A stretch of DNA of 8,083 bases from Betaproteobacteria bacterium (lineage in GTDB: Bacteria > Pseudomonadota > Gammaproteobacteria > Burkholderiales > SG8-39): the NCBI GenBank assembly GCA_005881355.1, contig VBDM01000143.1, positions 1-8,083 of the forward strand, written 5' to 3'. The translations under genes were made by a program, and so were the position numbers. A model generated the notes under the pieces. That model had not been told where the DNA came from. It worked only from the letters and a program-made list of their open reading frames with translations, and made no database searches. Numbering within the stretch: the stretch's first letter is position 1; each line of letters begins with the position of its first letter. Positions 1-6,815 of the stretch are shown in pieces.

Positions 1-222
1 GCGAACGACGTCGTGAATCCGCTCGCGCACACCGCCGGCAGCCCGATCCACGGCATGCCCATCATCGAGGCGCACAAGGCCCGCACGGTGCTGGTGAACA
101 AGCGCTCGATGGCCGCGGGCTATGCCGGCCTCGACAATCCGCTTTTCTACATGGACAAGACCATGATGGTGTTCGGCGACGCGAAGAAGGTCGTCGAGGA
201 CATGGTCAAGGCGCTTGAATGA
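1..222 (+). CDS. pntB: NAD(P)+ transhydrogenase subunit beta, C-terminal fragment
   Basis: The window opens inside this gene; 73 codons and a TGA stop are visible. PntB is the beta subunit of the proton-translocating transhydrogenase in the inner membrane, which moves hydride between NADH and NADP+ using the proton gradient. The visible part is the end of the cytoplasmic NADP(H)-binding domain III. Recognisable family stretches are NDVVNPLAH near the left edge, GSPIHGMPIIEAHKA, then VLVNKRSMAAGYAGLDNPLF and a terminal MVFGDAKKVVEDMVKAL, which match the usual PntB ending in order and spacing. The KRSM-GYAG segment belongs to the nucleotide-binding surface in this family. The start, the membrane helices and presumably pntA lie to the left, outside the window. 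The stop overlaps the start of the next gene (ATGA), so the two are probably co-transcribed and translationally coupled. Confidence 0.95.
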   Translation, partial: ANDVVNPLAHTAGSPIHGMPIIEAHKARTVLVNKRSMAAGYAGLDNPLFYMDKTMMVFGDAKKVVEDMVKALE

Positions 223-872
223 GCAGCCGCGAAAGAATCCTTCAGCGCATCCGCAAGGCGCAAGGCCGCGGCGGGAGCCGGCCGTCGCAGGCCGAGCTGG
301 AAGCGGTCGAAACCTACCTGCGCGCGCACCCGCGCGGGACGCTGCCGAAGGTCGAAGCCGATCTGGTCGCGCGCTTCCGCGCGCGGGCGGAATCGATGCA
401 AAGCACGACCGAAGAAGTCGCGGCGGAGGCGGAAGTGCCGGCTGCCGTCGCACGCTACCTCAAAGCCAACAATCTGCCTCTTTCCGGCTGCGTCTGGCCG
501 CAGCTCGCGCATTTCGACTGGAAGGGGGCAGGGCTCGCGCTCGAGTCGCGCGCGGCAAACGGCGATGACCCCGTCGGTATCACCGGAGCCTTCGCCGCGA
601 TTGCGGAGACGGGGACGCTCGTGCTCGCCTCGGGCCCGGACACGCCGGCCACCGTGAGCCTGTTGCCCGAGACGCACGTCGCGATCGTGCCGGCGGCGCG
701 CGTCGTGGCTCACATGGAAGATGCCTGGGCCATCGCGCGGGCCGCGTTCGGCCAGCTGCCGCGCGCGATCAATTTCGTTTCCGGTCCCTCGCGCACCGCC
801 GATATCGATCAGCAGATCGTCCTAGGCGCGCACGGGCCGTACCGGGTGCACATCATTCTCGTACGCGGCTGA
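219..872 (+). CDS. LUD-domain protein, LutC/YkgG family
   Basis: This 217-residue protein has the size and motif order of the LutC/YkgG (LUD) family. The signature segments are GITGAFAAIAETGTLVL (about residues 120-136), SLLPETHVAIV (147-157), and a C-terminal SGPSRTADIDQ followed by LGAHGP (188-207). In Bacillus and others LutC works with LutA and LutB, which carry iron-sulfur clusters, to oxidise L-lactate to pyruvate. LutC-type proteins also occur alone, with unclear roles. No lutA or lutB is visible here, so a lactate role cannot be assigned. The ATG at 219 is chosen because it overlaps the pntB TGA in an ATGA arrangement, has a weak AAGG at 208-211, and yields the normal N-terminus (MSSRERILQRIR, the usual basic helix). 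No signal peptide or membrane segment is seen, so it is probably cytoplasmic. Coupling to pntB suggests a redox-related role (inference). Confidence 0.9.
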   Translation: MSSRERILQRIRKAQGRGGSRPSQAELEAVETYLRAHPRGTLPKVEADLVARFRARAESMQSTTEEVAAEAEVPAAVARYLKANNLPLSGCVWPQLAHFDWKGAGLALESRAANGDDPVGITGAFAAIAETGTLVLASGPDTPATVSLLPETHVAIVPAARVVAHMEDAWAIARAAFGQLPRAINFVSGPSRTADIDQQIVLGAHGPYRVHIILVRG

Positions 873-877
873 CGGTG

Positions 878-1771
878 TCACCACAGGCGCGCCGCGCCGC
901 GCACACCGCTCGCGTCGCCGTGGACGGCCTTTGCGAGCGGCGTCACGACCGTATCGGAGTAAACGTGGCGGCCCCAGAGCGCGGGCACGTTGCGGTACAG
1001 GCGCCCGATGTTCGACAGCCCTCCACCGAGCACGATGCAGTCCGGATCGAGTAGATTGATCACGCTCGCCAGGGCGCGCGCGAGCCGCTCCTCGTAGCGC
1101 TCGAGGGTAGCCGCGCAACCGCGATCCCCCGATTCGGCGAGCGCGGCGATTTCCGCCGGTTCCCGCGACTCTCCGGTGGCGAGCCGGTGGTCGCGCGCGA
1201 GCCCCGGTCCGGAAAGGAAGGCTTCGATGCAGCCGTCGCGGCCGCAGGCGCAGCGGAGGCCCGGCAACTCGCCGGGGGCCGGCCGGGGAAGCGGATTGTG
1301 CCCCCATTCGCCGCCGATCGAGTTTGCGCCTTCAACCGCCTTGCGCTCGACTACGACGCCGCCCCCGACGCCCGTGCCGAGAATCGCGCCGAACACGACC
1401 TGCGCGCCTTTCGCCGCGCCGTCGATCGCCTCGGAGAGCGCGAAGCAGTTGGCGTCGTTGGCGAAACGCACTTCGCGCCCGAGCAGGCGCTCGAGATCGG
1501 GCCTGACCGGCATCCCGTTCAGCACGCTGGCGTAGGCGTTCTTGAGCCGTCCGGTTTCGCGCGACACTGCTCCCGGTGTGCCGATCCCGACCGAGCAGGG
1601 CGCACCGACCGCCCTTTCGGCTTCGAGGACGAATTTCGCGATCGCGCCGATCGCCTCCGCGTAGCCGCCCTGCGGCGCGGGCGCGCGGCGCCGCAGCAGC
1701 TCGGCCCCCGATTCGTCGATCGCCGCGATTTCGATCTTGGTGCCGCCGACGTCCACGCCGATGCGGATCAT
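878..1771 (-). CDS. mak: ROK-family sugar kinase, fructokinase (Mak)-like
   Basis: A complete 297-residue ROK kinase, the last gene of the trehalose cluster. Visible motifs are the ATP phosphate-binding DVGGTK (residues 7-12), GIGTPGAVS (62-70), the catalytic-base motif ANDAN with Asp106, the second phosphate loop GTGVGGG (132-138), the sugar-binding GGEWGHNPLP with Glu155 and His158, and the zinc motif CACGRDGC (Cys174, Cys176, Cys181, with His158 as the usual fourth ligand). A late LGGG and the ending HGDASGVRGAARLW closely resemble E. coli Mak, which phosphorylates fructose and also accepts mannose and, more weakly, glucose. ROK specificity is hard to read from sequence; glucokinase or N-acetylhexosamine kinase activity remains possible. 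In this position, after a glucose-releasing GH15 enzyme, phosphorylation of free glucose is a sensible inferred role. The ATG lies 21 nt past the GH15 stop, with no good Shine-Dalgarno, suggesting coupling. Its stop is 5 nt from the convergent LUD gene. Confidence 0.9.
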   Translation of the reverse strand: MIRIGVDVGGTKIEIAAIDESGAELLRRRAPAPQGGYAEAIGAIAKFVLEAERAVGAPCSVGIGTPGAVSRETGRLKNAYASVLNGMPVRPDLERLLGREVRFANDANCFALSEAIDGAAKGAQVVFGAILGTGVGGGVVVERKAVEGANSIGGEWGHNPLPRPAPGELPGLRCACGRDGCIEAFLSGPGLARDHRLATGESREPAEIAALAESGDRGCAATLERYEERLARALASVINLLDPDCIVLGGGLSNIGRLYRNVPALWGRHVYSDTVVTPLAKAVHGDASGVRGAARLW

Positions 1772-1792
1772 TTCAGGCAGCGCGCGGGAAAC

Positions 1793-3580
1793 TCAATAAG
1801 CCTCGTCCCAAGGGATGCTGAGACGCATCGCGGAATTGATCATGCCCACCATGCTGTAGGTCTGCGGGAAGTTCCCCCACAATTCGCCGGTGCGCGGATC
1901 GACGTGCTCCGAGAGCAGCCCATGGCGGTTGCAGCGGCTGAGTATGCCTTGAAACAGCGCGCGGGCCTCCTCCTTGCGTCCCAGCGCGGACAGCGCGTCG
2001 ATATACCAGAAGCTGCAGACCACGAAGGCGTTCTCCGGGACGCCGAAGTCATCCGCCCCGCTGTAGCGAAAGAGGAACTCCCCGCGGCGCAGCTCCTGCT
2101 CGACCGCGTGGACGGTGGAAGCAAAGCGCGGATCGTCGGCGCGCAGGAAATCGAGCTCGTGCAGGAGGAGCAGGCTCGCGTCCAGGTCCTCGCCGCCGAA
2201 CGTGGCGGTGAAGCTCTTGCGCTTTGCGTTCCAGGCCCGGGCGCAGATGGCCGAATGCATCGCGTCGGCCCTCTCGCGCCAGGCGCGCGCGCGATCCGCG
2301 AGCCCGATGCGCGCGGCGATCTTGGCGAGGCGGTCGCATCCCGCCCAGCACATGACGCTCGAGAACGTATGCACGCGCTTCGTCCCGCGCAGCTCCCACG
2401 GGCCGGCGTCGGGCTGGTCGAAGAGCGCTGCAGCCCGTTCGCCGAGCTGCTCGAGCTGGCGGAAAAGCGACTCGTCGCTGCGCAGCGCGAGCCGCGCGTC
2501 GAAGAACACGTGGGCCGCGGCAAGGATCGCCGCGCCGTAGACGTCGTGCTGGACCTGGGAGTACGCCTGATTGCCGATCCTCACCGGACCCATGCCGCGG
2601 TAGCCGGGCAGCGATCCGATTTCGCGCTCCTCGATGCCCGCCTTGCCGCTGATCGCGTAGACCGGCTGCAGCTCGCGACCGTTGGTGCTCGTGGCGATAT
2701 TGATGATGTAGTCGAGGTAGCGCTCCATCGGCCGCGTCGCGTTCATCCGGTTCAAGGCGTTCACCACGAAGTACGCGTCGCGCAGCCAGCAGTAGCGGTA
2801 ATCCCAGTTCCGGCCGCTCGCGCGCGACTCCGGGATCGAGGTGCTCACCGCCGCTACGATCGCGCCGGTGTCCTCGTACGCGTTGAGCTTCAGGGTGATG
2901 GCCGCGCGGATGATGTTCTCCTGCCATTCGAAAGGAATGCCGAGATTGCGCACCCAGGCCCGCCAGAATGCGGCGGTGTCGTCGAGGAACCTGCGAAACA
3001 CCTCGGCGACGGAGCCCTGCAGAGTCTCGTCGGGTCCGAGCACCACCGACACCGGTTCCCGCAGAACGACCGGCGTCTCCTCGAGGATCGCGGTGATCGA
3101 GTAGTCGGCGGTCACCCTGAGGACCATCTCGGGCATCACGTAGCGCACGTGATTGCTGCCCCAGGTGATCGCCGGGCGGCGCGCGCCGTACTCGCACGCG
3201 GGCCGTATGCGCATGCGGATGCGCGGGCTGCCCGAAATCGGGCGCACCTGGCGCATGAGCATCACGGGGCAGAACAGCCTTCCGAACTGCTCGAATCGCG
3301 GAGCGAAATCGGTGATCTCGACGCCGCCGCCGTGCCGGTCGAAAAGCCGGGTCTTGAGGATCGGCGTGTGCGCGATGTACGCCTGCTCCGCGCGGGCGAA
3401 ATCGGCGAGCTCGACTTCGAAAAATCCGTAGTCGTCCTTCCCGCGACCCTCGCGCAAGAGAGCGCAGAACACCGCATCGCTGTCAAAACGCGGCAGGCAG
3501 GACCAGACGATGGTCCCGCTTGCGTCGATCAGCGCCGCGACGCTCGAATTCCCGATCAGCGCAAGATCAAGGCTGGCCAT
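1793..3580 (-). CDS. Glycoside hydrolase family 15 (glucoamylase/trehalase-like)
   Basis: A complete 595-residue GH15 protein with the two-part layout of bacterial members. Residues 1-200 form the N-terminal trehalase-like beta domain, starting with the typical LDLALIGNSSVAALID and IVWSCLPRFDSDAVF. Residues about 215-590 form the (alpha/alpha)6 catalytic barrel. Diagnostic motifs are NWDYRYCWLRDA (258-269), GPWELRG with Glu396 as likely general acid, and LLSEHVDPRTGELWGNFPQTYS (from 555) with Glu558 as likely general base. GH15 enzymes invert the anomeric centre and release glucose from alpha-glucosides. Characterised bacterial members include glucoamylases, glucodextranases and actinobacterial trehalases. 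Between otsB and a sugar kinase, trehalose or a short alpha-glucan is the likeliest substrate (inference). No signal peptide is seen, so it probably acts in the cytoplasm. The ATG at 3580 lies 14 nt inside the otsB end, preceded by GGGAAA. Confidence 0.93.
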   Translation of the reverse strand: MASLDLALIGNSSVAALIDASGTIVWSCLPRFDSDAVFCALLREGRGKDDYGFFEVELADFARAEQAYIAHTPILKTRLFDRHGGGVEITDFAPRFEQFGRLFCPVMLMRQVRPISGSPRIRMRIRPACEYGARRPAITWGSNHVRYVMPEMVLRVTADYSITAILEETPVVLREPVSVVLGPDETLQGSVAEVFRRFLDDTAAFWRAWVRNLGIPFEWQENIIRAAITLKLNAYEDTGAIVAAVSTSIPESRASGRNWDYRYCWLRDAYFVVNALNRMNATRPMERYLDYIINIATSTNGRELQPVYAISGKAGIEEREIGSLPGYRGMGPVRIGNQAYSQVQHDVYGAAILAAAHVFFDARLALRSDESLFRQLEQLGERAAALFDQPDAGPWELRGTKRVHTFSSVMCWAGCDRLAKIAARIGLADRARAWRERADAMHSAICARAWNAKRKSFTATFGGEDLDASLLLLHELDFLRADDPRFASTVHAVEQELRRGEFLFRYSGADDFGVPENAFVVCSFWYIDALSALGRKEEARALFQGILSRCNRHGLLSEHVDPRTGELWGNFPQTYSMVGMINSAMRLSIPWDEAY

Positions 3581-4376
3581 GAATTTCCCGGCGGCGCTCG
3601 ACGAAGCGCCTGAGCCACGCCCGGACGGCGTCCGCGTTCGGCAGCCGCCAATGCGCGGCCGACCCGCCCTCGCCCACTTTGACCGAGCAGCCCCCGACCC
3701 GATTGATCAGCTCGAAGCCGAATTCGTCGGTGAGATCGTCGCCGATGAACACCGGAAAGCGCCCCCGGAACGGGGCCTCCTCGAGAAATTCGGCGATCGC
3801 CGTTCCCTTGTCCTTTCCGCTCGGCTTGATCTCCATCACCATCTTTCCCGCCTGCATCTCAAAATCGTCGCCGAGCTCCTCGACCAGCCGCCGGACGGTT
3901 TGATGTACCGTCGCGCCGAGCTCCGGCGCCAGGCGGTAATGGAGCGCGAGGTTCATGCCCTTGTCCTCGAGCACCAGCGCGGGATGCCGGGCGGCCATCT
4001 GCCCGAGCTGCCGCTGCGCCTTCCGAATTCCGGCGAGCGGAACGCGGTGCTTGTGCATTTTGCCGGTGAAGTCGCGGCGCTCCGCGCCGTGCTGTCCCGC
4101 GGCGCAGAAAATCGAGGTCCCGAAAAGCCGGTCGATCTCGGCGATCGAGCGCCCGCTGATGAGCGCGAGCGCGCCGCCCGCGGCGTCCCTCAGCGTCGGC
4201 AGCAGACCGACGAGATCGTCGTCGATCCGCACGAGCTGGGGTTTTTCCGCGATATCGAGGAGCGTGCCGTCGATGTCGAGGAAAAACCCCGACCTGCCCG
4301 GAAGATGCGGCACCGTTCCGAGCGGAAACCCCGTGTCGGCGGCCGCCGCAGTCAGGCTCCTTCTTGAATTCGACAT
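3567..4376 (-). CDS. otsB: Trehalose-6-phosphate phosphatase (OtsB)
   Basis: A 269-residue HAD-superfamily phosphatase, close to the length of E. coli OtsB (266). It removes phosphate from trehalose-6-phosphate to give trehalose in the cytoplasm. All HAD motifs are visible: FFLDIDGTLLDI with nucleophile Asp34 and acid/base Asp36, LISGRS (Ser74), the family-typical CAAGQHGAERR (91-101), PSGKDKG with Lys188, and FIGDDLTDEFGFE with magnesium-binding acidic residues (213-218). The start at 4376 is chosen because it lies 11 nt after the otsA stop, has GGGG a few bases upstream, and gives a normal-length protein. The same frame is open far upstream, but only because the interrupted otsA frame runs into it without a stop; those upstream codons are not OtsB. 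Its stop overlaps the GH15 start by 14 nt, which indicates one transcript and translational coupling. Confidence 0.94.
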   Translation of the reverse strand: MSNSRRSLTAAAADTGFPLGTVPHLPGRSGFFLDIDGTLLDIAEKPQLVRIDDDLVGLLPTLRDAAGGALALISGRSIAEIDRLFGTSIFCAAGQHGAERRDFTGKMHKHRVPLAGIRKAQRQLGQMAARHPALVLEDKGMNLALHYRLAPELGATVHQTVRRLVEELGDDFEMQAGKMVMEIKPSGKDKGTAIAEFLEEAPFRGRFPVFIGDDLTDEFGFELINRVGGCSVKVGEGGSAAHWRLPNADAVRAWLRRFVERRREIHGQP

Positions 4377-4387
4377 CGGCCCCGTGA

Positions 4388-6578
4388 TTACGCGCTGCGA
4401 AGGGGAATGAGTTTTCGCCCGCGGTCCGCCCGGGCGAAAAGGCGGCTGCGCATGCGCATCTGCGCTGCGTCGAGCAGCATGCGACCGGCCCACCGGTACA
4501 CGTTGAATTCCTCCACCACGCCGCGCATGCTGTGCATCCTGTCCCGCTGCTCCGCGGGCGGCATCGTGAGCGCGGCCTTCAGGGCCGCGGCGCACTGGTC
4601 GATGTTGTAGGGATTGACGATCAGCGCCTCCGGCAGTTCCCTCGATGCTCCGGTGAACTGGCTGAGGATGAGCACGCCGCGCTCGTCGTCGCGCGAAGCG
4701 ACGAACTCCTTCGCCACGAGGTTCATGCCGTCGTGCAGGCTGCTCACGACGCACACCTCTGCGGCCCGGTAGTACTCGTAGATATCGTCGGGATCGTATG
4801 CGGCGCGCGAGCGCTCGCACCCGCGCGTCGAAGTTCTGGTACTCGTCGATGCTGGAACGCGAAGGCGCCGCGATCTGGACGAACACGAACTTGCCGATCC
4901 AATCGGGCTCGAGCTCGAGAAAGCGCTCGACCGCGAGGAAGCGCTCGAGTATTCCCTTGGTATAGTCGAGCCTGTCCACGCCGACTCCGATGACCGTGTC
5001 TGCGGCGAGGCCGTTGCGCGCGCGCACCTCGCTGCGACATTCTCCAACCGGCTTTTGCATGGTCCTCGAGTTGAGCGGCCATTCTATCGATATGGGATAT
5101 CTGCGCACCGCGGTCTGGTCTCCTCCGTAGGATATGGTGAAGGTCTCCCGGTCGATGCGTGCCTCGACATAGCGATCCACCGAGTCGATGAAGTTGTTGC
5201 AGTGGAATTGGGTGTGGAATCCGAGGATGCTGCTGCCGAGGATGCCGTCGATGATCGCCTCGTTCCACGGGCAGATCCCGAACGCCTCGGCGTTGGGCCA
5301 GGGAGTGTGCCAGAACATGATCACGGTCGCCTCCGGCAGCCGCTCCCGGATCATGCGCGGCAGCAGCGCGAAGTGATAGTCCTGGACCAGCACGATGGGG
5401 TCGGCGGTCTTGGCCTCGCGCACGACCGTGTCGGCGAACCGGCGATTGACGGTCATGTAGGCGTTCCAGTCGGAGGTGCGAAATATCGGCCGCGTATGCG
5501 CGATGTGGCACAACGGCCACAGGCCGCTGTTGGAGAACCCGTAGTAGTACCCGGCTTCCTCTTCCTTGGTGAGCCAGACGCGCCGGATGCGGTAGGCCGG
5601 GCGTTCGGGCGGCACCATCACGTGGTCGGACGAATCCGCCGTTTCCCGGTCCGCGTTGCCGCTGCCGTGCGCGATCCACGTCCCCGAGCACGCGCGCATC
5701 ACCGGCTCGAGCGCGGTCACGAGCCCGCTCGCGGGCCGCTGCACCTCGACGCGCTCGTTGCGCCGCATGTGAATGTACGGCTCCCGGTTGGAGACGATGA
5801 GGACTTCCTCGCCCTTCAGATCGTTGCGCAGGATTGCCCGGAGCACGTCGGCCGACCAGTGGATCTGGCTTTCGTCGCGCGCCTTTCGCTCCGACTCGAG
5901 CTCCCGGATGAGCGCCTGGAGATCGCGCGCCACGGGCCGCAATTCGCGCAGGGGCACTTTGGTCTCGCCGCGGCCGAAGGCTTCGCCCCGGATCACCGCC
6001 TTCAAACCCGCGACCCAGCCGCGCCAGCTGATCTCCGCGATCACCACGGTGATCAGCGAGACGATCGCCGCGATCGCCGCAAAGAGATAGAAGATGTACT
6101 TCTTCGTGTCCTCGCTGCGCCGCTGAACGAAGCTCATGTCGTGCACCAGCACCAGATAGCCGTACGCGGCGCCCTCGGACTCGACGCGGTTGATCGCCAC
6201 GTGGATCGGGCCGCGCTGGAGATTGACCAGGCGGCTCTCGCCGACCACGGCCTCGGCGCTGTCTTCAGCGCAGCCGATCGAGGCGGGAAACGCCGCCGTC
6301 TTGTAGATCATCCCGCGGCCCAGGTCGCAGAAACCGATCGCGAACAGCCGCTCGTCGGTGATGATCCGGTCGAAAAACCGCAGGATCTTGGCGCGCGAAC
6401 CCTCGCGCACGAGATCCTGAAGCGGCTCCTGGATCGCGTTGGTGATGAGCGTGGTGCGGATGTCCAGGTCGCGCACGAACCACTGGAGCGTGAATCGGTC
6501 GACGAGCGGTATGACCGCGTACGCGATGGCTGCGAGTGCGATGGCGAGGGGAAGGATGAAGCGAAGCGACAGTCTCAT
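4388..6578 (-). CDS. otsA: Membrane-anchored trehalose-6-phosphate synthase (OtsA, GT20), frame interrupted near 4800
   Basis: A GT20 synthase expected to join glucose from a nucleotide sugar to glucose-6-phosphate. The ATG at 6578 has a strong AGGAG five bases upstream. Residues 6-26 and 160-182 are hydrophobic helices flanking a roughly 130-residue, probably periplasmic, segment. Residues 183-240 look like a HAMP/coiled-coil linker. GT20 begins near residue 257 with IVSNREPYIH, then RPASGLVTALEP, VQDYHFALLPRMIRE, FWHTPWPN, GFHTQFHCNNF and GVDRLDYTKGI (Arg536, Lys541, equivalent to E. coli Arg262 and Lys267). After residue 590 (about 4806) the homology moves to another frame, resuming at YDPDDIYEYYRAAEVC (4798) with DGMNLVAKEF (4732-4703) and ending at TAA 4388. 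The total length is not a multiple of three, and about 18-20 residues expected by the family at the join are absent. This means either a real deletion (inactive gene) or an assembly error. The exact donor and acceptor of this GT20 branch are uncertain. Confidence 0.85.
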
Positions 6579-6583
6579 GCAAG

Positions 6584-6588
6584 CTCCT
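6584..6588 (-). promoter_or_regulatory. Ribosome binding site of otsA
   Basis: On the minus strand AGGAG ends five bases before the ATG at 6578. This is the best Shine-Dalgarno match in the minus-strand cluster. It settles the start of the membrane-anchored form: the first hydrophobic helix begins within six residues of this ATG, so the membrane module is part of the translated protein. Confidence 0.75.
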
Positions 6589-6636
6589 GTCGGTTTTCCT
6601 GCAGTCCCGCCATGCGCAAAGCCGGGACGCCCGCAC

Positions 6637-6645
6637 AATGTAGCA
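6637..6645 (-). promoter_or_regulatory. Candidate extended -10 promoter for the trehalose cluster
   Basis: Read on the minus strand, this is TGCTACATT: a TGn extension plus a -10 hexamer with one mismatch to TATAAT, about 59 bases upstream of the otsA ATG. No convincing -35 hexamer lies 16-18 bases upstream, which is tolerated for extended -10 promoters or those dependent on an activator. A tandem 10-bp repeat overlaps it and the spacer, so regulation at this site is plausible. The assignment rests on motif and position only. Confidence 0.45.
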
Positions 6646-6662
6646 CGTTCCGGCACGTTCGG
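6643..6662. repeat. Tandem 10-bp repeat at the otsA promoter
   Basis: Two adjacent copies of GCACGTTCSG (S = C or G) lie at 6643-6652 and 6653-6662, differing only at position 9. The 10-bp period is close to one helical turn, so both copies face the same side of the DNA. They overlap the TGn extension and spacer of the candidate otsA promoter, a position suited to an operator. No known regulator is recognised from the motif. Confidence 0.5.
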
Positions 6663-6664
6663 CG

Positions 6665-6691
6665 GGTCGATACGGCCCGGCCGGTCGATAC
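6665..6691. repeat. Direct repeat pair GGTCGATAC in the divergent control region
   Basis: Two exact 9-bp copies of GGTCGATAC occur at 6665-6673 and 6683-6691, with starts 18 bp apart and a GC-rich GGCCCGGCC between them. They sit upstream of the otsA promoter candidate and could be activator or repressor half-sites. A chance origin in GC-rich DNA cannot be excluded, although the AT-containing GATAC core makes it less likely. Confidence 0.45.
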
Positions 6692-6723
6692 TCCTGGTCT
6701 TCCGCGCCGCGGCGATGTCTCGA

Positions 6724-6736
6724 GCACCGGCGGTGC
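6724..6736. repeat. Short inverted repeat GCACCG-G-CGGTGC
   Basis: A perfect 6-bp inverted repeat with a one-base centre lies midway between the two divergent promoter candidates. The odd one-base centre suits a protein-binding dyad better than an RNA hairpin, because a one-base loop cannot form. No T-run follows, so it is not a terminator. Its role is unknown. Confidence 0.35.
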
Positions 6737-6793
6737 GCCGGGAGACCCGCTCCGAGAAAAGCGGTCCCGCGCGGCAAAACGCTTCTGGCCGGG

Positions 6794-6802
6794 TGCTACA
6801 AT
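6794..6802 (+). promoter_or_regulatory. Candidate extended -10 promoter for the NhaD-like permease
   Basis: TGCTACAAT is a TGn extension followed by TACAAT, one mismatch from the -10 consensus. It lies 20 bases before the ATG at 6823 and would give a very short leader of roughly a dozen bases. A matching -35 box is not evident (GCAAAA is the closest at about the right distance). It shares the same TGCTACA core as the opposing otsA promoter candidate. Confidence 0.5.
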
Positions 6803-6815
6803 CGCCGCCTCGATC

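Noticed and set aside
874..882. GGTGTCACC palindrome between the convergent genes as a bidirectional terminator
   Set aside because: The stem is only four base pairs with a one-base centre and no T-run on either side, and it overlaps the kinase stop codon.
1187..3613. 808-codon plus-strand ORF antisense to the kinase and GH15 genes
   Set aside because: The translation is rich in Arg, Ala, Asp and His with no recognisable domain. It is the expected stop-free shadow of GC-rich codons, and both genes beneath it show clear catalytic motifs.
4790..4825. Programmed ribosomal frameshift in otsA
   Set aside because: No slippery heptamer or downstream structure typical of such sites is seen, and conserved residues are absent at the join, which frameshifting alone cannot explain.
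4744..5691. 315-codon minus-strand ORF inside otsA
   Set aside because: It is a different frame from the GT20 motifs, with Arg/His-rich low-information sequence; a shadow.
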